Assembly: GCA_963402885.1 (NCBI GenBank)
Contig: OY727097.1
Location: forward strand, 10,664,001 to 10,728,000
DNA length: 64,000 nt
Direction: 5' to 3'
Origin: Antedon bifida
Taxonomy: Eukaryota; Echinodermata; Crinoidea; Comatulida; Antedonidae
Shown: in pieces, positions 22,117 to 34,992 of the stretch
Position numbering within the stretch: position 1 is the first letter of the stretch
Layout of the letters: each line of letters starts with the position of its first letter
Notes under the pieces: model-generated
Databases searched by the model: none
Seen by the model: the letters and a program-made list of their open reading frames with translations, nothing else
Told to the model about the DNA's origin: nothing
Translations under genes and position numbers: made by a program

Positions 22117-23660
22117 AACTAGAATTTAATTCGTCACTTTGACGAATTATAGGTGATCATTTTTATCATTTTACCGAAATAATTTTTTTGCACGTACGTC
22201 AACATACGATCAGAAAATGCTGATGTATGCCATCCTATTATACGCTTTAGTGTTGAGTTGTGCCTATTATATGCCATATACAATATGTACAGTATATAAT
22301 GTATCTATATACAGTGTAGCATAGGTGAAATTACGGGACACACATCATGTTCTAATTTTTTGGTATGATGGAATTATCAAAATAAACTCGAAGATGACAA
22401 TTTCGAAAGATAATGAATTGAGCAAATAAATATAAGAATTGGAAGAGAATTTGGCACGTAGAAGCGCTGTGCGCGCTCTTTGAAATTTGTATAACTTTGA
22501 CGAAAAAGATGAAAAAACTACTTTTTAACTTCAACTGGCCATATGTTAACGTCACAACATCCGATAGGCTTAATTTTTATATGAATTCATATCTACATTT
22601 CATCAGCTTTCATAATAAATTATAATTATCAAAGTAACCTTTAATTCTGAAGAGCTGTAAGATATTCAAATTTACGGCGAAGGTGAAATTACACGACCTA
22701 CGTTATTCACGTTTTTACGCGTGGTGACGTCATCAAAATAAAAATAGTGGCAGGTCATGAGAAAGTCAATTAATTGAGAAATCACATACTAAAATTTGAG
22801 CGAAAATCAGGCACAAATTATTAGAGATGCGTTCTATTGAATGTGATAAAATATGACAAAAGAGAAAAAAAACTTAATTTTAAATTCAAGTGGCCATTTG
22901 ATGACGTCACAACATTTTGTACGTCAAATGTGTACATGAATTCATAGCTACAACTCAATGGCTTCCCGAATAAGTTAAAAAAAATGGGGGTCATCTTGCA
23001 TTCTGAAGAGTTATTTTCATTTTAAAAATGCCTCATTTTTCACCATTTTCAGCACTTTGATGGAATTCATTTGCGCATTTTGTCATTTTTAACGTGCTCG
23101 TATAGCGTTATCTTAAGTCGGAATGGACTCAAAATCGGTGAATGTACTAAGAATTGTGAGTAGATTGTGATTTATACATCAAATTTTATTTTTTACGCTT
23201 TCTAAGAATCGTAAAGTAATTTTTTGAAACGCGCAAATGGCCTAATTCATGCTCTAAATTGATCAAAACTTAATTTTGAGCGTTCTAAATTTTTAACGCG
23301 CGATTTCACGTGCATGACCTTGAAACGCGCAACTTTTTATTTGCTAATATTTTTACCCTTGACCTGAAGTTTACATGTAGTGAATTTCATTAATATGTGA
23401 TAATGAATTATGGAGATATGATTGATAATGTGATTTCACAAAATGGCGTATAAATGACGTCACGGATGAGTGATCACGCTGGAAAGCTTATTAGGATTAA
23501 GTTATATCATTTGAAAGATATTCTGAAATTTTGGTAATCATTGACATTAAACTTTTTGAGATATCTGTTACACAAAATAGTGTACAGAAACAATAAAAAG
23601 AAAAATAAAGATTTGATACAATAACAATAGGTGATCATTTTATTCTAAATGATCACCTAA
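22117..23660 (+). mobile_element. Helentron-like non-autonomous element, copy B (complete)
   Basis: Same layout as copy A. AACTAGA is at 22117, hairpin AATTCGTCA-CTT-TGACGAATT at 22128-22148, the left repeat TAGGTGATCATTTT at 22150-22163, and the 3' hairpin has TAGGTGATCATTTTA (23628-23642) paired with TAAATGATCACCTA (23646-23659). TGACGTCA occurs near 22725, 22901 and 23456. The body is collinear with copy 1 and more distantly with A and C. No coding capacity. Confidence 0.6.
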
Positions 23661-23799
23661 TTAGTAATAGAGAGTGTGTGTGTGTGTGGTTATGCAATAG
23701 AAACAAATAATATATTATATTAGGGGAGTTTATTTATATACTAGATATTAATAAATTAAATGTTTTAATAGATTAGATTGAAATTACAATTAGAAGAAC

Positions 23800-23975
23800 A
23801 CTTTGAAATTGTAATAAATGCCTGTCGCACTTCATAATAAATTGAGTTTTTACACTTTGTAATAACTGCCCATCACACCTTGTAATAAGTTGACTTGTCT
23901 TAATTTGTAATAACTGCCTGTCACATTTTTTAATAAATTGAATTTTCGCACATTGTAACACTTTGTAATAAAATG
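23800..23975. repeat. Minisatellite of about 58-bp units
   Basis: Three imperfect units carry TTTGTAATAACTGCCxxTCACA and TAATAAATTGA blocks. Translation across the array is repetitive and not a gene. Confidence 0.6.
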
Positions 23976-24109
23976 TTTTCTCTAAATATAATATTGTTAC
24001 ATACTGTAGTACTTCGTGGAGACTTTATTCAAAAACTAGGGACACTCCGAGAGTGCATATCTCCGCCTGTAGTATATAAGATTTCCCCGACATCAGGCAC
24101 AGAATATAA

Positions 24110-24330
24110 ATGTTAAACCACCCGGTGATAGTGAAATTTAATTGATTAATTTGAAACTATAAAGATGTTGAAAATCTTTGAAAATGAGATTCGAACCCCA
24201 AACGTTCTGTTTGATATGCAGATGTCCTAACCATTATATTAAACCATGGTTGAATGGTTGGGACCATTTCATGGTATTTTCAAACTCGATTGGATAGCGA
24301 CTCTTTAAAACTCTCGGCGTGGTACAGCAC
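24110..24330 (-). repeat. tRNA-derived SINE, degenerate
   Basis: On the minus strand AATGGTTAGGACATCTGCATATCAA (24207-24231) and a B-box-like GGGTTCGAATCTCAT are followed by CATCTTTAT..GTTTCAAATTAAT. All of these blocks recur in the same order at 63775-63900, where the tRNA head is intact. The acceptor stem is lost here. Confidence 0.55.
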
Positions 24331-24588
24331 AATTGATACGCCGTCATCTTTTCAGTATATTTATTCACGAAGCGGGATCTCCGAAGAGATACTTTTATTT
24401 ATATATAAACACATCAGCACAACCTGAATTATATATATATATTTTTCAACTGTTTAAAATGTTGTTTAACATAATTTATCAGATTCATACTCTCCTATAT
24501 CCTCAGATTACTTTACCCACGTTTCAGGTCAATCGAAGCAATTTTTAAATGTTACCTTATGCTCATGATCTTTTTCCTCAAGTTTCAA

Positions 24589-26005
24589 CCCATGTATTGT
24601 CATCCCGGTCCATGCCGTTTATAACGTAATTATAGCCCTATAAATCATACGGTTATATTGCATTTTTTATAAAAACGTTAAATTGTAGTAACGTTTTAAA
24701 ATGGCGTAAAATGGAAGCTAGACGGCATGGACTGGGGCAAGTGGTATTTTTCTGAAATGACTGGACTCTAATCGCCCCAACCCATGTATCGTCATCCCGG
24801 TCCATGCCGTTTATAACGTAATTATAGCCCTATAAATCATGCGTTTATATTGCATTTTTTATTTTAAAAAAAGTTAAATTGTAGTAACGTTTTAAAATGG
24901 CGTAAAATGGCAGCTAGACGGCATGGACCGGGGCAAGTGGTATTTTTCTGAAATGACTGGACTCTAATCGCCCCAACCCATGTATCGTCATCCCGGTCCA
25001 TGCCGTTTATAACGTAATTATAGCCCTATAAATCATGCGTTTATATTGCATTTTTTATTTAAAAAAAAGTTAAATTGTAGTAACGTTTTAAAATGGCGTA
25101 AAATGGCAGCTAGACGGCATGGACCGGGGCAAGTGGTATTTTTCTGAAATGACTGGACTCTAATCGCCCCAACCCATGTATCATCATCCCGGTCCATGCT
25201 GTTTATAACGTAATTATAGCCCTATAAATCATGCGTTTATATTGCATTTTTTATTTAAAAAAAAAGTTAAATTGTAGTAACGTTTTAAAATGGCAGCTAG
25301 ACGGCATGGATCGAGGCATGTGGTATTTTTCTGAAATGACTGGACCCTATTCGACCCAACCCATGTATCGTCATCCCGGTCCATGCCGTTTATAACGTAA
25401 TTATAGTCCTATAAATCATGCGTTTTGCATTTTTTATTTAAAAAAAAGTTAAATTGTAGTAACGTTTTAAAATGGCGTAAAATGGCAGCTAGACGGCATG
25501 GACCGGGGCAAGTGGTATTTTTCTGAAATGACTGGACTCTAATCGCCCCAACCCATGTATCGTCATCCCGGTCCATGCCGTTTATAACGTAATTATAGCC
25601 CTATAAATCATACTTTTATATTGCATTTTTTATTTAAAAAAAAAGTTAAATTGTAGTAACGTTTTAAAATAGCGTAAAATGGCAGCTAGACGGCATGGAT
25701 CGGGGCATGTGGTATTTTTCTGAAATGACTAGACCCTACTCGCCCCAACCCATGTATCGTCATTCCGGTCCATGCCGTTTATAACGTAATTATAGCCCTA
25801 TAAATCATACGTTTATTTTGCATTTTTTATTTAAAAAAAGTTAAATTGTAGTAACGTTTTAAAATGGCGTAAAATGGCATCTAGACGGCATGGACTGGGG
25901 CAAGTGGTATATTTCTGAAATGACTGGACCCTACTCGCCCCAACCCATGTATCGTCATCCCGGTCCATGCCGTTTATAACGTAATTTTAGCCATATAAAT
26001 CATAG
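24589..26005. repeat. Tandem array of 190-197-bp units with internal inverted repeat
   Basis: Eight units start at about 24589, 24781, 24977, 25173, 25360, 25552, 25749 and 25944 (the last partial). Each contains CCCGGTCCATGCCGT near its start and ACGGCATGGACCGGGG about 120 bases later, so one unit can fold into a hairpin. ATAACGTAATTATAG and TAACGTTTTAAAATGG lie between. The unit resembles a tandemly multiplied MITE. No protein is encoded. Confidence 0.85.
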
Positions 26006-26374
26006 CCCTAGTTAGTCCAAGCCGTAAGAATAAAATCATTTAATTAAATTATTACACTTTTTGCGCCCCATACATGTGAATGTGAATTTCGAATAAGTAA
26101 CCAACTTCACACAAAAAATTGAATATCGAATAATGAATAAGTAACCAACTTCACGCCGGTTTTTTTTTAACAAAATGGACCTCATGGAAGTAAAATGTTA
26201 AACTTGGCAGCTTCTTCCTCCTCCATCTTTCATTTTTGTTGTACTCTATATAGAGCCAGGGCTGATAATGAGGGGGATGGCCAGAGAAGTAATCGCGCGC
26301 TTGCTGATCACCGCACGTCACATGACATCATGGTGTGATCGTCGGAAGAGCGCGCAAGTTCAGACATGCTATCG

Positions 26375-26985
26375 TGGAATTCCGTCTTGCCGAGATAAAC
26401 TATCTGAGAATTCCGTCTTTCCGAGATACTTTACCTTGGAATTCCATCTTTCGAAGATTCGTTATCTTGGAATTCCATCTTTTCGAGAAAATTTATCATA
26501 GAATTCCATCTTTCCGAGATACGTTATCTTCGAATTCCATCTTCTACAGATAAACTATCTGAGAATTCCGTTTTTCCGAGATAAACTATCTGAGAATTCC
26601 GCCTTTCCGAGATAAACTATCTGAGAATTCCGTCTTTCCGAGATAAACTATCTAAGAATTCCGTCTTTCCGTGATAAACTATCTGAGAATTCCGTCTTTC
26701 CGAGATAAACTATCTGAGAATTCCGTCTTTCCGAGATAAACTATTAAAGAATTCCGTCTTTCCGAGATAAACTATCTAAGAATTCCGTCTTTCCGAGATA
26801 AACTATCTGAGAATTCGGTCTTTCCGAGATAAACTATCTGAGAATTCCGTCTTTCCGAGATAAACTATCTAAGAATTCCGTCTTTCCGAGATAAACTATC
26901 TAAGAATTCCGTCTTTCCGAGATAAACTATCTGAGAATTTCGTCTTTCTGAGTTAATTTATCTTGGAATTCCATCATATAAATTG
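26375..26985. repeat. 31-bp satellite array
   Basis: About 19 units of GAATTCCGTCTTTCCGAGAT plus AAACTATCTGA, period 31. The central units are almost identical and the outer units more diverged. Each carries GAATTC. Long open frames through it are repeat artefacts. Confidence 0.85.
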
Positions 26986-27059
26986 CTTTATTCCGTGTTT
27001 CCAAGATAATTATCTCAGTAACTCGGAATCTCGGAAGGTCAATTTAAGCTTCCATAAAT

Positions 27060-27575
27060 ATCTGTCCAGAATTGGGAAATATTTTGTCCAGAATAAGGAC
27101 AAAAGCTATTTTGGACACAGCACTTCCCCATCCTGGATAGAAATTTCCCCATTTTGGACAAATCTGATTTCTCTATATTGGACAGCTTCCCTATTTTGGA
27201 CACAGCACTTCTCCATCCTGGACAGAAATTTCCCCATTTTGTACTCACAAATCGGATTTCTCTATATTGGATAGCTTCCTATTTTGGACACAGCACTTCC
27301 CCATCCTGGACAGAAATTTCCCCATTTTGGACAAATCGGATTTCTCTATATTGGACAGCTTCCCTATTTTAGACACAGTACTTCCCAATTCTGGACAGAA
27401 ATGTCCCCATTTTGTACAAATCGGATTTCTCTATTTTGGACAGCTTCCCTATTTTGGACAGCACTTCCCCATCCTGGACAGAAATTTCCCCATTTTGGAC
27501 ACGATATAGCGCCACCACTTCCCCATCCTGGACAGAAATTTCCCCATTTTGGACAAATCGGATTTCTCGATTATG
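27060..27575. repeat. 85-bp tandem array rich in TTGGACA
   Basis: About five units of roughly 85 bp, built from TTTTGGACA and CATCCTGGACAGAAATTTCC sub-blocks, with internal length changes. Frames through it are repetitive in both directions and not genes. Confidence 0.8.
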
Positions 27576-27896
27576 ATTCCCTTTATGTATAATTACAGAA
27601 ATTCTGCCTGTATAGGATTTCACCCGAGTTATATTTTTTGTGTAATCCCCTGAAAACACTGTTATTTTGTTTTAGTTACGCTTCCTGCACTGCATTGTTT
27701 GTCGTCATCTATCGAAGAAGTCTTTAGTTTCGTGGTAAAACTGTCCATATTGCTGTGGTGAGCTTGATATTTGACCTTGGCATTCAGTTCATACCATTTT
27801 CTCAATCTGATTTATAATAATTAGGGTCAAGAAGGTCAGAGGCCAAATATAATTTAAGAGGGCCCAAATGTTTAATTAACTGAATTTTCACAACTC
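27576..27896. other. Unique spacer, no gene seen
   Basis: Low-repeat sequence between the 85-bp array and a Helentron-like copy. No feature recognised. Confidence 0.4.
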
Positions 27897-30162
27897 AAAC
27901 TAGACTTGAACTCGTCACCACAAACGCGCACGTACGTTAAACCTGTTTTATAAAATTCGCACAGAGAAAAGATGTATATGCTATATTATGATCTGAATAT
28001 CAAAAACATTGTTATCAGTGAGCTCTCTATTTTGTGTCCAAGTATATAGGCCTACAGTATACACTAAATGTTGTGTACAGCTTAGTTGAAAATATCGGAC
28101 CCGCTTTTAATTCTAATTTTTAACATGATGACGTCATCAAAATGAAAGACGATGATAACAATTTCGGATGAAAATTGTCTGAGCAACAACATATTAACGT
28201 GTTGAAGAAATTTGGATACGTAGAATATAGATGCGCGCTCTTTTAAATGTGATGAACTATGACGCAAAATATGAAAATACGACTCTTATAATTCAACTGG
28301 CCATATGATGACATGACGTCACAACATCCGATGCTCAAAATGTGTACATGAATTTTTATATACAATTCACTTTTCATTCTGAGAAGCTATAACAAATTTT
28401 AATTTATTGGAATGATGAAAATAATTTTGCACATGATGACGTCATAATTTAAAATGGTAAATGATGCAAAAGGTAATTGATTGACGTCCTATACAATATC
28501 AAAATATGGGGGGAAATGGACTACGAATAAGTGGAGATGCGCTCTGTTAAATGTGATGAGCTATGACGAAAGAAACAAAAATCCTATATTTTATATTCGA
28601 GTGGCCATACGATGACGTCACAATGTCCGATTAGCCATATTGATGCATGGTCCGATATCTACAACTCATCAACTTCCAGAATATGTAAAAACAATTAAAT
28701 TCACCATGTAATTTAGAATCTAAGACTGTTTAAAAAAAGGCATAATTTCGATTTTTCATCAAAAACGCGCGCGAATTGTCCAATTCGAAGTGCTGGTATG
28801 ACGTGATTTTAAGTCGAAATTGTTTAGAAGTTAGAAAATTACTAGAAAAGGCTGGAAAAACATAATTCACACACAAAAAAAGATGTTTTTAGCGCTACGT
28901 GCGCGTACAAATTTGCGCACACCTGGATATTTTTTACATGCTTAAAATGACATGAAACGCGTAGAAAGTTGATTAGAAATTGATTTTTCGCATTTTAAAA
29001 TTGTAAATGCGCGTGCGCGTCGTAACTTTCTTTGAAACATGCCATTATTTTTCCACAGATAGTTAGCGCTTGACATAAATGTACAATTTGCTAAGTTTTA
29101 ATTTAAATTGTTATATGGTTTTCGACCTATGTTAAATACGCTAAATTCATAAAATCGCGCGTAACTTACGCTTGGTGACTCTAAAGTCATCTATATATAA
29201 ATTATGGTTAATTCTGACAAAGGCGAGCACAATGCAAAAACTTCGGTACAAATCTCCGACTTGGATACCTACCTTATCTATCTCAGATGTACCGCGAAAC
29301 GTAGATTTGATAACATTAATGTGCAGTTCGACGCTATTTTTCCATATTTCTATCTTAGCAAGATATTATAAAGAGTTTTTTAACAACATTTATGATTTCA
29401 ACAGTAGATTTTCTACTCAATTTCAGTTCTTGGCGGTCAAGTAATTTCCGGGTTTATGATAAGTTCACCTTGCAGCAACATGGTTTCAACTATTTTCTCT
29501 CTTTTATACACAAGGGAGCAGCAGTTAAAATAATAGGTTTGACCCTAAAGGTGAATGGAAACAGGCACTTTCCATCAATCAATACGGAAGAAAAAAACAG
29601 ATACTATAGTAGGACTGGAGCGTTGGCCATTAGTCATAGCCATTTTAGTATTTTGTTTATTTTAGGAACGGACCACGCGTGTGAAAGGTACAGTAGTTAA
29701 AAAATAAAAATTATATTGCAAATTAATAAAGATCAAATTAAATATACGCCATAAAGAATCGGAATATATTGTGGGGAATAGTATTATAAATTACATAGGG
29801 AGATTTGATGATAAGACATTAATCGAGTGAAATCCCGATAGCTGAGTTTGATTAAGTAAGCTGGCAGGAATAACTGTAGGCTATCTGTGTCCTGTTAGGA
29901 CCGAGATGTCTGCCCATGTTGCAAGCCGTAATGTCTTCTTTCTTGGACCGAAACGGCCCACTCTGTCACGGCAGTTAGTTTCAAAAGATGTTTAAATTAC
30001 ATAATGTATTAATACTTATTAGGATGATATTTATTTGAATAAACGCCTCTCCAATAAAACATTACTTTGAATAATAATCACCATTTTCGGGAAAAGAAAG
30101 AAGAATATAGAAAAAAAAGATCGTGACAATAGCAAGGGTTTATCCGCCAAGTGCGGATAACC
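27897..30162 (+). mobile_element. Helentron-like element, copy C, with insertion
   Basis: Begins AACTAGACTTGAACTCGTCAC like copy A but has lost the second hairpin arm and left repeat. The body then follows copy A closely to about 29175. The 3' hairpin GGTTTATCCGC/GCGGATAACC ends at 30162, preceded by GACAATAGCAAGG as in A. Between about 29180 and 30100 lies unrelated sequence, read as an insertion. TGACGTCA sites lie near 28127, 28314, 28437 and 28613. Confidence 0.55.
29180..29700 (+). repeat. Inserted repeat with a conserved open start, copy 1
   Basis: From CTATATATAAATTATGG (29190) the sequence matches the minus strand of 48919-49190. Both copies share a frame starting at ATG 29202 (minus-strand ATG at 49170 in the other): MVNSDxGEHNAKTSVQIS, then DTYLIYLRCTAKRRFDNI. 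Most differences are single-codon changes. After about 50 codons the copies diverge and this one stops. It could be the start of a transposon protein or of a multicopy exon. I do not recognise it. Confidence 0.4.
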
Positions 30163-30164
30163 AA

Positions 30165-32660
30165 TTCTCCTTCCGAAGTCATGGTGTTGCGTTTATATCG
30201 CAACCTACTACGTTTCCTGTGGTTGAAAATTAAATGCACACTCTGTGATGTACAGGATAACCGTACATTTATTTGGAGCTACCTCGTCACCGGAATGTGC
30301 CAACTTCGCCTTGCAGAAGACTGCCAAAGAAAATAAAGATCTACATAGTAAGAAAGCTGTGTCAACCATTCTTAATTATTTTTATATGGATGACTGCCTG
30401 CTGAGTTTCGTGAAATGGCACTTGATCTTATCCAAGATTTAAAGGCACTATCTCATAGAGGAGGATTTAACCTGACAAAGTGGGGGTCTGTATTCCGCAG
30501 GATGAAAGAGCAAATTGTGTAAAAAACTTGCATCTAGAAAATTCCCAATAACCTACAAAAGCAATGTTGCCAGCAGTCAGTAGTGTTTTTTATCAATTAG
30601 TTTTTATTGCACCTGTCACGGTCACTGCTAAATGTATACTACAAAAATATGTGTAAGCTGAAGTTGGACTGGGACGCATAAGTTAATGGCGACCATTTAT
30701 AGCAATGGAAAGTTTGGTATAACCAAGTTTATCTGCTCGAATAACTATCCCAAGATTTACCTGCACAATTTGTCGTCAACAGACAGATGCATATATGTGC
30801 AGATGCTAGTAATGATGGATATGGGTGTGTGGTTTACCTACGATCACAGTTAAACGATAGAGGTGAAATTAAATGTTCATTTGTAATGAGAAAAGCTAGA
30901 TTAGCCCCCATCAAAACAATAACAATGCCGAGAATTAAACTAACTGCTGCAACCATCGCTGTTAAAATTGGTGCAGTTGTTTTTGTTTTGCAAAGAAGTA
31001 AACATAAGGTGTGGCAAAATTTTGTATTGGACCGATAGCATATTTTCAATGAAACTGCTCGTTTTCACACCTTTTGTTTCAAATAGGGTAAATGTCATAC
31101 GTGATGCAACCAGTCCAGACCAATGGAGATTTGTCAAATAAAAACCAAGCTGACATAGCTTCCAGATGAACCAGCCCTAATGAATTGAACAGCAATTCAA
31201 TTTGGTTTCGAGGACCAGGATTCCTGTGGAAAGTGGAGGAAGAGTGGCCGCAGCAGCAGATTGTAACCAAGCCGATAAATTAATTTGATGTTGAGGTAAA
31301 AACAATGTGCGCTGCGCAAGCACAAGAAGTAGTCAACCCATTGAGTAAATTAACTCAACAATTGAAGGCGGAGTTCTCGCTAATAAACCGTTCTTCGCAA
31401 AATGACCCTGGTGCACATCTGCAAGGATATTCAAAACGATGAAATAGTAATTGTGAAATACATCGAAAAGTTCATGTTTGCCGATGAACTCAAAGCTTTA
31501 CAGCGAGATGATCCTGTATCCACAAAAGCTACAGTTTCCAAGTCAAGTACACTCTACAAGCTGGACTCAGTTTTAATCGATGAAGTACTGAGAGTTGGTG
31601 GACGCTTAAGTCAAGCGAATATTTCAAAACACAAAAAACAACCGATTATCATCCCTAATGGATCGACTGTGGCTGGTCTCATACTCAAAGATATTCATTT
31701 GAAGTGTGGCCATAGTGGTAGGAATATCCCGCTCGTAAGATTATCAATCAATGTGTTGTTTGCAGAACACAGCGTGGCAAAATTATGGAACAGAAGGTGG
31801 CTGATCTACCTTATGATCGAGTCAAATCAGGTGAGCCCCCATTTACCAATGTTGGAATAGATTTCTTTGGGCCGCTTCATGTTAAACAAAGGCGATCATT
31901 AGTTAAAAGATATGGTTTTATATTCGTCTGTTTAAGTTCTAAAGCTGTGCTTGTGTAAATGTTTTACGAAGATTTGTCGCTCGACGTGGAAATGTGAAAA
32001 CAATAAGTTGTGACAACAAATTGTGTTGGAGAGCAACGAGAGCTGAGAATTAGAGGCGTGGAACTCGCAGCAAGTGCATCATAGCCTTCTTCAAAGGGGA
32101 ATAGATTGTATCTTTAATCCTCCGGATGGCTCCCATCATGGTCGCATTTGGGAGAGGCAGATAACAAGTATTCTGAAGATCTTTTTTGCATTACTTACGC
32201 AGCAAAATTTAACAGATGATAGTCTGCAAACTTTTCTTTGTGAGGTAGAAGCTATTTTGAACAATAGACCAATCACAGCGTAAAGAGAAGACAGTAGCGA
32301 TGCAAATCCATTTGCGCATAACCATATTCTTCAACTAAAAATGACGCCCTGCCTCCAACATTAACAAATGAAGGTAGCTCATACTACAGAAAGAGGTGGA
32401 AGCAAGCTCAAAACCTTGCCGACGGTAGATCACAGAATATCTTCCATCATTGCAACGACGTCGGAAATGGGTAAAGTAGAGCCCAAACGAAATGCAAAAG
32501 TTGGTGATATTGTCTTGTTTCTTGTCGTTGAGTGAGCGAACTCCTCGCAATACATGGCCGCTAGGAAGAATAGTGCAAACATTTCCAGACAAAGATGGGT
32601 TTGTGCAAGTTAAAACTATGTTTGATGTTGGAAGAAGATTAGATTTACTAAACTTTTACT
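30165..32660 (+). pseudogene. Decayed BEL/Pao retrotransposon pol
   Basis: Plus-strand fragments in several frames follow the order of BEL/Pao pol. RT palm is at about 30165-30440 (NLLRFLW, HLFGATSSPECANFAL, and YMDDCL as catalytic motif). An RNase H/A17-like part is at 30787-31038 (CADASNDGYGCVVYLRS, ARLAPIKTITMPRIKL). The integrase zinc-finger region is at 31402-31800 (VGGRLSQA, IHLKCGHSGRN). The integrase core lies around 31819-32283 (VGIDFFGPL, FNPPDGSHHGRIWER, EVEAILNNRPITA). LTRs are not recognised. Many stops and frameshifts are present, so it is non-functional. The left edge abuts the 3' hairpin of Helentron-like copy C. Confidence 0.75.
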
Positions 32661-33235
32661 AACATATTATATTAAATTATATTAAACAGCATACTTATAC
32701 TGTAAAACTGTACTGTACAGTTTAAAAGAAACTTTGTGAATTTTAATTTAATTTAAAGAAATTTCTATGTTATGATATAATAGTAAGAAATGATATATTG
32801 GATTGTGTAATTTATGTTGTGTTTAAAATGAGAAAATTGTGATTCACAATTGAGGGGTGAGGATGTTAGTGCACACATAGATTAGTTTTATTGTGCACAG
32901 ATTATAATAGAATCATTGAACCATGTAAACTTAGTTGGAATTGTGCTGTAGCTCACCTGGTGCTCCATGTATTTTAATGCAAATTAGGCTTGCTGTTAAC
33001 TAGAATAGGCTAGTATAGTATCTGTTCAGTTTTTAGTTTTAGGCATATCTTTGGTGAGTGTTATACTGTTTTATACACTACTTTGATTTATGTACACCGG
33101 AATAAATATGATAAGACTTGCTTGCTTAATTGCAGTAGTAGTTCGGCCTGCTAGGCTAGGCTATAGTCTTATGTATAAAGATACTAATTACTGTACTGCA
33201 TGTTAGTACTCATCATTTATTTAATTTATTATAGT
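32661..33235. other. Non-coding spacer
   Basis: AT-rich sequence after the pol remnant. A degraded 3' LTR could lie here, but I see no repeat partner to support one. Confidence 0.35.
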
Positions 33236-33239
33236 CAAT

Positions 33240-34256
33240 CAGGATTCAGGAATAAGGCGTTCGATGAGGAACCGCAATGAAAGAAACTGAATTTCAAACT
33301 TGATTTGACTACTACACAGGCCAATAGCACATCTAGTGTTACTTCTAAATATTATTGGAATCCATACTTGTGGATCACTGTGATGACACGTTGAAAATTG
33401 ACGATTGTCAGTTTGCTTTCAAACCAGGTCATTCTACTGATCTTTAAATCTTTTTGTTGAAGCAAGTTGTTGAATACTATCATAATCAAGGTAGTCCGGT
33501 ATACTGTTGCTTTCTGAACAAAACCAAAGCGTTCGAACGAGCCAATCATTGGACCTTATTAAAACTTTTAATTGAAAGAGGTGTGCCTATCTCTGTAGTT
33601 AGGATCTTACGAAACTTGTAAGGTAATCAAGAATTTGTCGTTAGATAGGGACATTGTGTCTTTTTACCATTTGCTTTTCACGGTTTGCGCCAAGGGATTA
33701 TGATGTCTCCATTACTTTACAATGTATATATTGACGATCTTAATGTGAATTTGTTGACTGTATAACATACAGTGCTTTGTAACTCTATAAATGATGATGA
33801 TATTGAGAAACAGTATCGAGCTCTGTGTATCAGAACTAATACATTGGCAGGACATTCTCCAAATGTTCCCTTGAAGTAAAAATATCAGTTATTTAAAACG
33901 TATTGCTTTAATGTATGTATGACTCTATGGAGTAAATTCAATGAAGGTACTGTGAACTCATTTCGAGTTTGCTTTAATAACGGGTTACGTAAGCTACTGA
34001 AATTGCCTAGATATAATAGCGCAAGCATGATGTTTGTAACAAATAACGTTCCCTCATTCTATGAATAATGGAGGAACTATATACATAGTTTTAAGAACAG
34101 AATTTATGACTGTAGTCTGATTCAAACCATAGTTAACGTACTTCCATATATAGATATTTTAGTATAATGTGAAATAATTGTTTCTCTCTCTTTTTTATAT
34201 GATTTGTATATGGATGTACTATGCGAAATAAAGAAAATGAATGAATGAATAAATAC
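33240..34256 (+). pseudogene. Decayed LINE reverse transcriptase with 3' tail
   Basis: Plus-strand frame blocks separated by stops: DDCQFAFKPGHSTDL, AFERANHWTLLKLLIERGVP, HGLRQGIMMSPLLYNVYIDDL, and a C-terminal FRVCFNNGLRKLLKLPRYNSAS. The catalytic Y/FADD box is deleted. It ends with AATAAA and a GAATGAATGAATAAAT tail (about 34240-34256), typical of LINE 3' ends. It lies just upstream of the sulfotransferase gene. Confidence 0.6.
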
Positions 34257-34992
34257 ACAATTCATTTGATTTTTATTTCATTGAGTATATGATTAGTATA
34301 ATAAAAATTGTTTATTGGGCTCGGGGATCCTATCTTATGTTTTATTAAAGGTTATCACCGAGTATATTATATCACCGCTATTTTGTAATAAATTCATTCA
34401 TTGTTGCGAAGCGATAGTGTGGACACAGGTGAATGGAGTTTTCCGTCAAGGTAAAGTTTTGCATTGCAATCGATCAGGCATTTAGCTGCCGGATTGCACC
34501 CACTTAATACAGGATGTATACAAATATTATACGCATCTTTATACATTGAACCACGACACATACATACAGCCATACAGATTTCACTGTGATTGAGAGATCA
34601 GGATAAATACACTATTTTGAAACAAATTAAGAAGCTTTTTGGCTTGAAAAATTGCTGGATGCTACATTATTACGAGTTAATTGGATAGAAGCTGAACTAA
34701 TTATATAATAACTTTATATCTACATTATAACTGTTAGTGAATATAAGACTTTTTAACTTAAAAATTGGTAAGTAACTTTTGAATTAAGTGTAGTTTATTA
34801 TTGAGTTGTTAATCCATTTTCTGCCTACTGAAACTTTACAATTATTGGTAGGATGTTTGTATTGCTATCGAGAAAGTTCCGGGGTTGATTTTCGGTTGGG
34901 GAGATTTTCATTCTCATTCACAGATTAATTTTTCTTATTAATAATGTATACATTAATTTTGATTTCCATCAGATTTGTCTCAGACCGTTGCA
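34257..34992 (+). promoter_or_regulatory. Presumed 5' region of the sulfotransferase gene
   Basis: Sequence between a LINE tail and the modelled start codon. No clear TATA box or initiator can be fixed. The transcription start may lie here or in an unseen upstream exon. Confidence 0.25.

Noticed and set aside
26375..26985. CRISPR array
   Set aside because: Units are contiguous 31-bp repeats with no unique spacers, and the genome is eukaryotic.
26268..27659. Several overlapping open frames on both strands
   Set aside because: They lie in 31-bp and 85-bp tandem arrays and are periodic in all frames.
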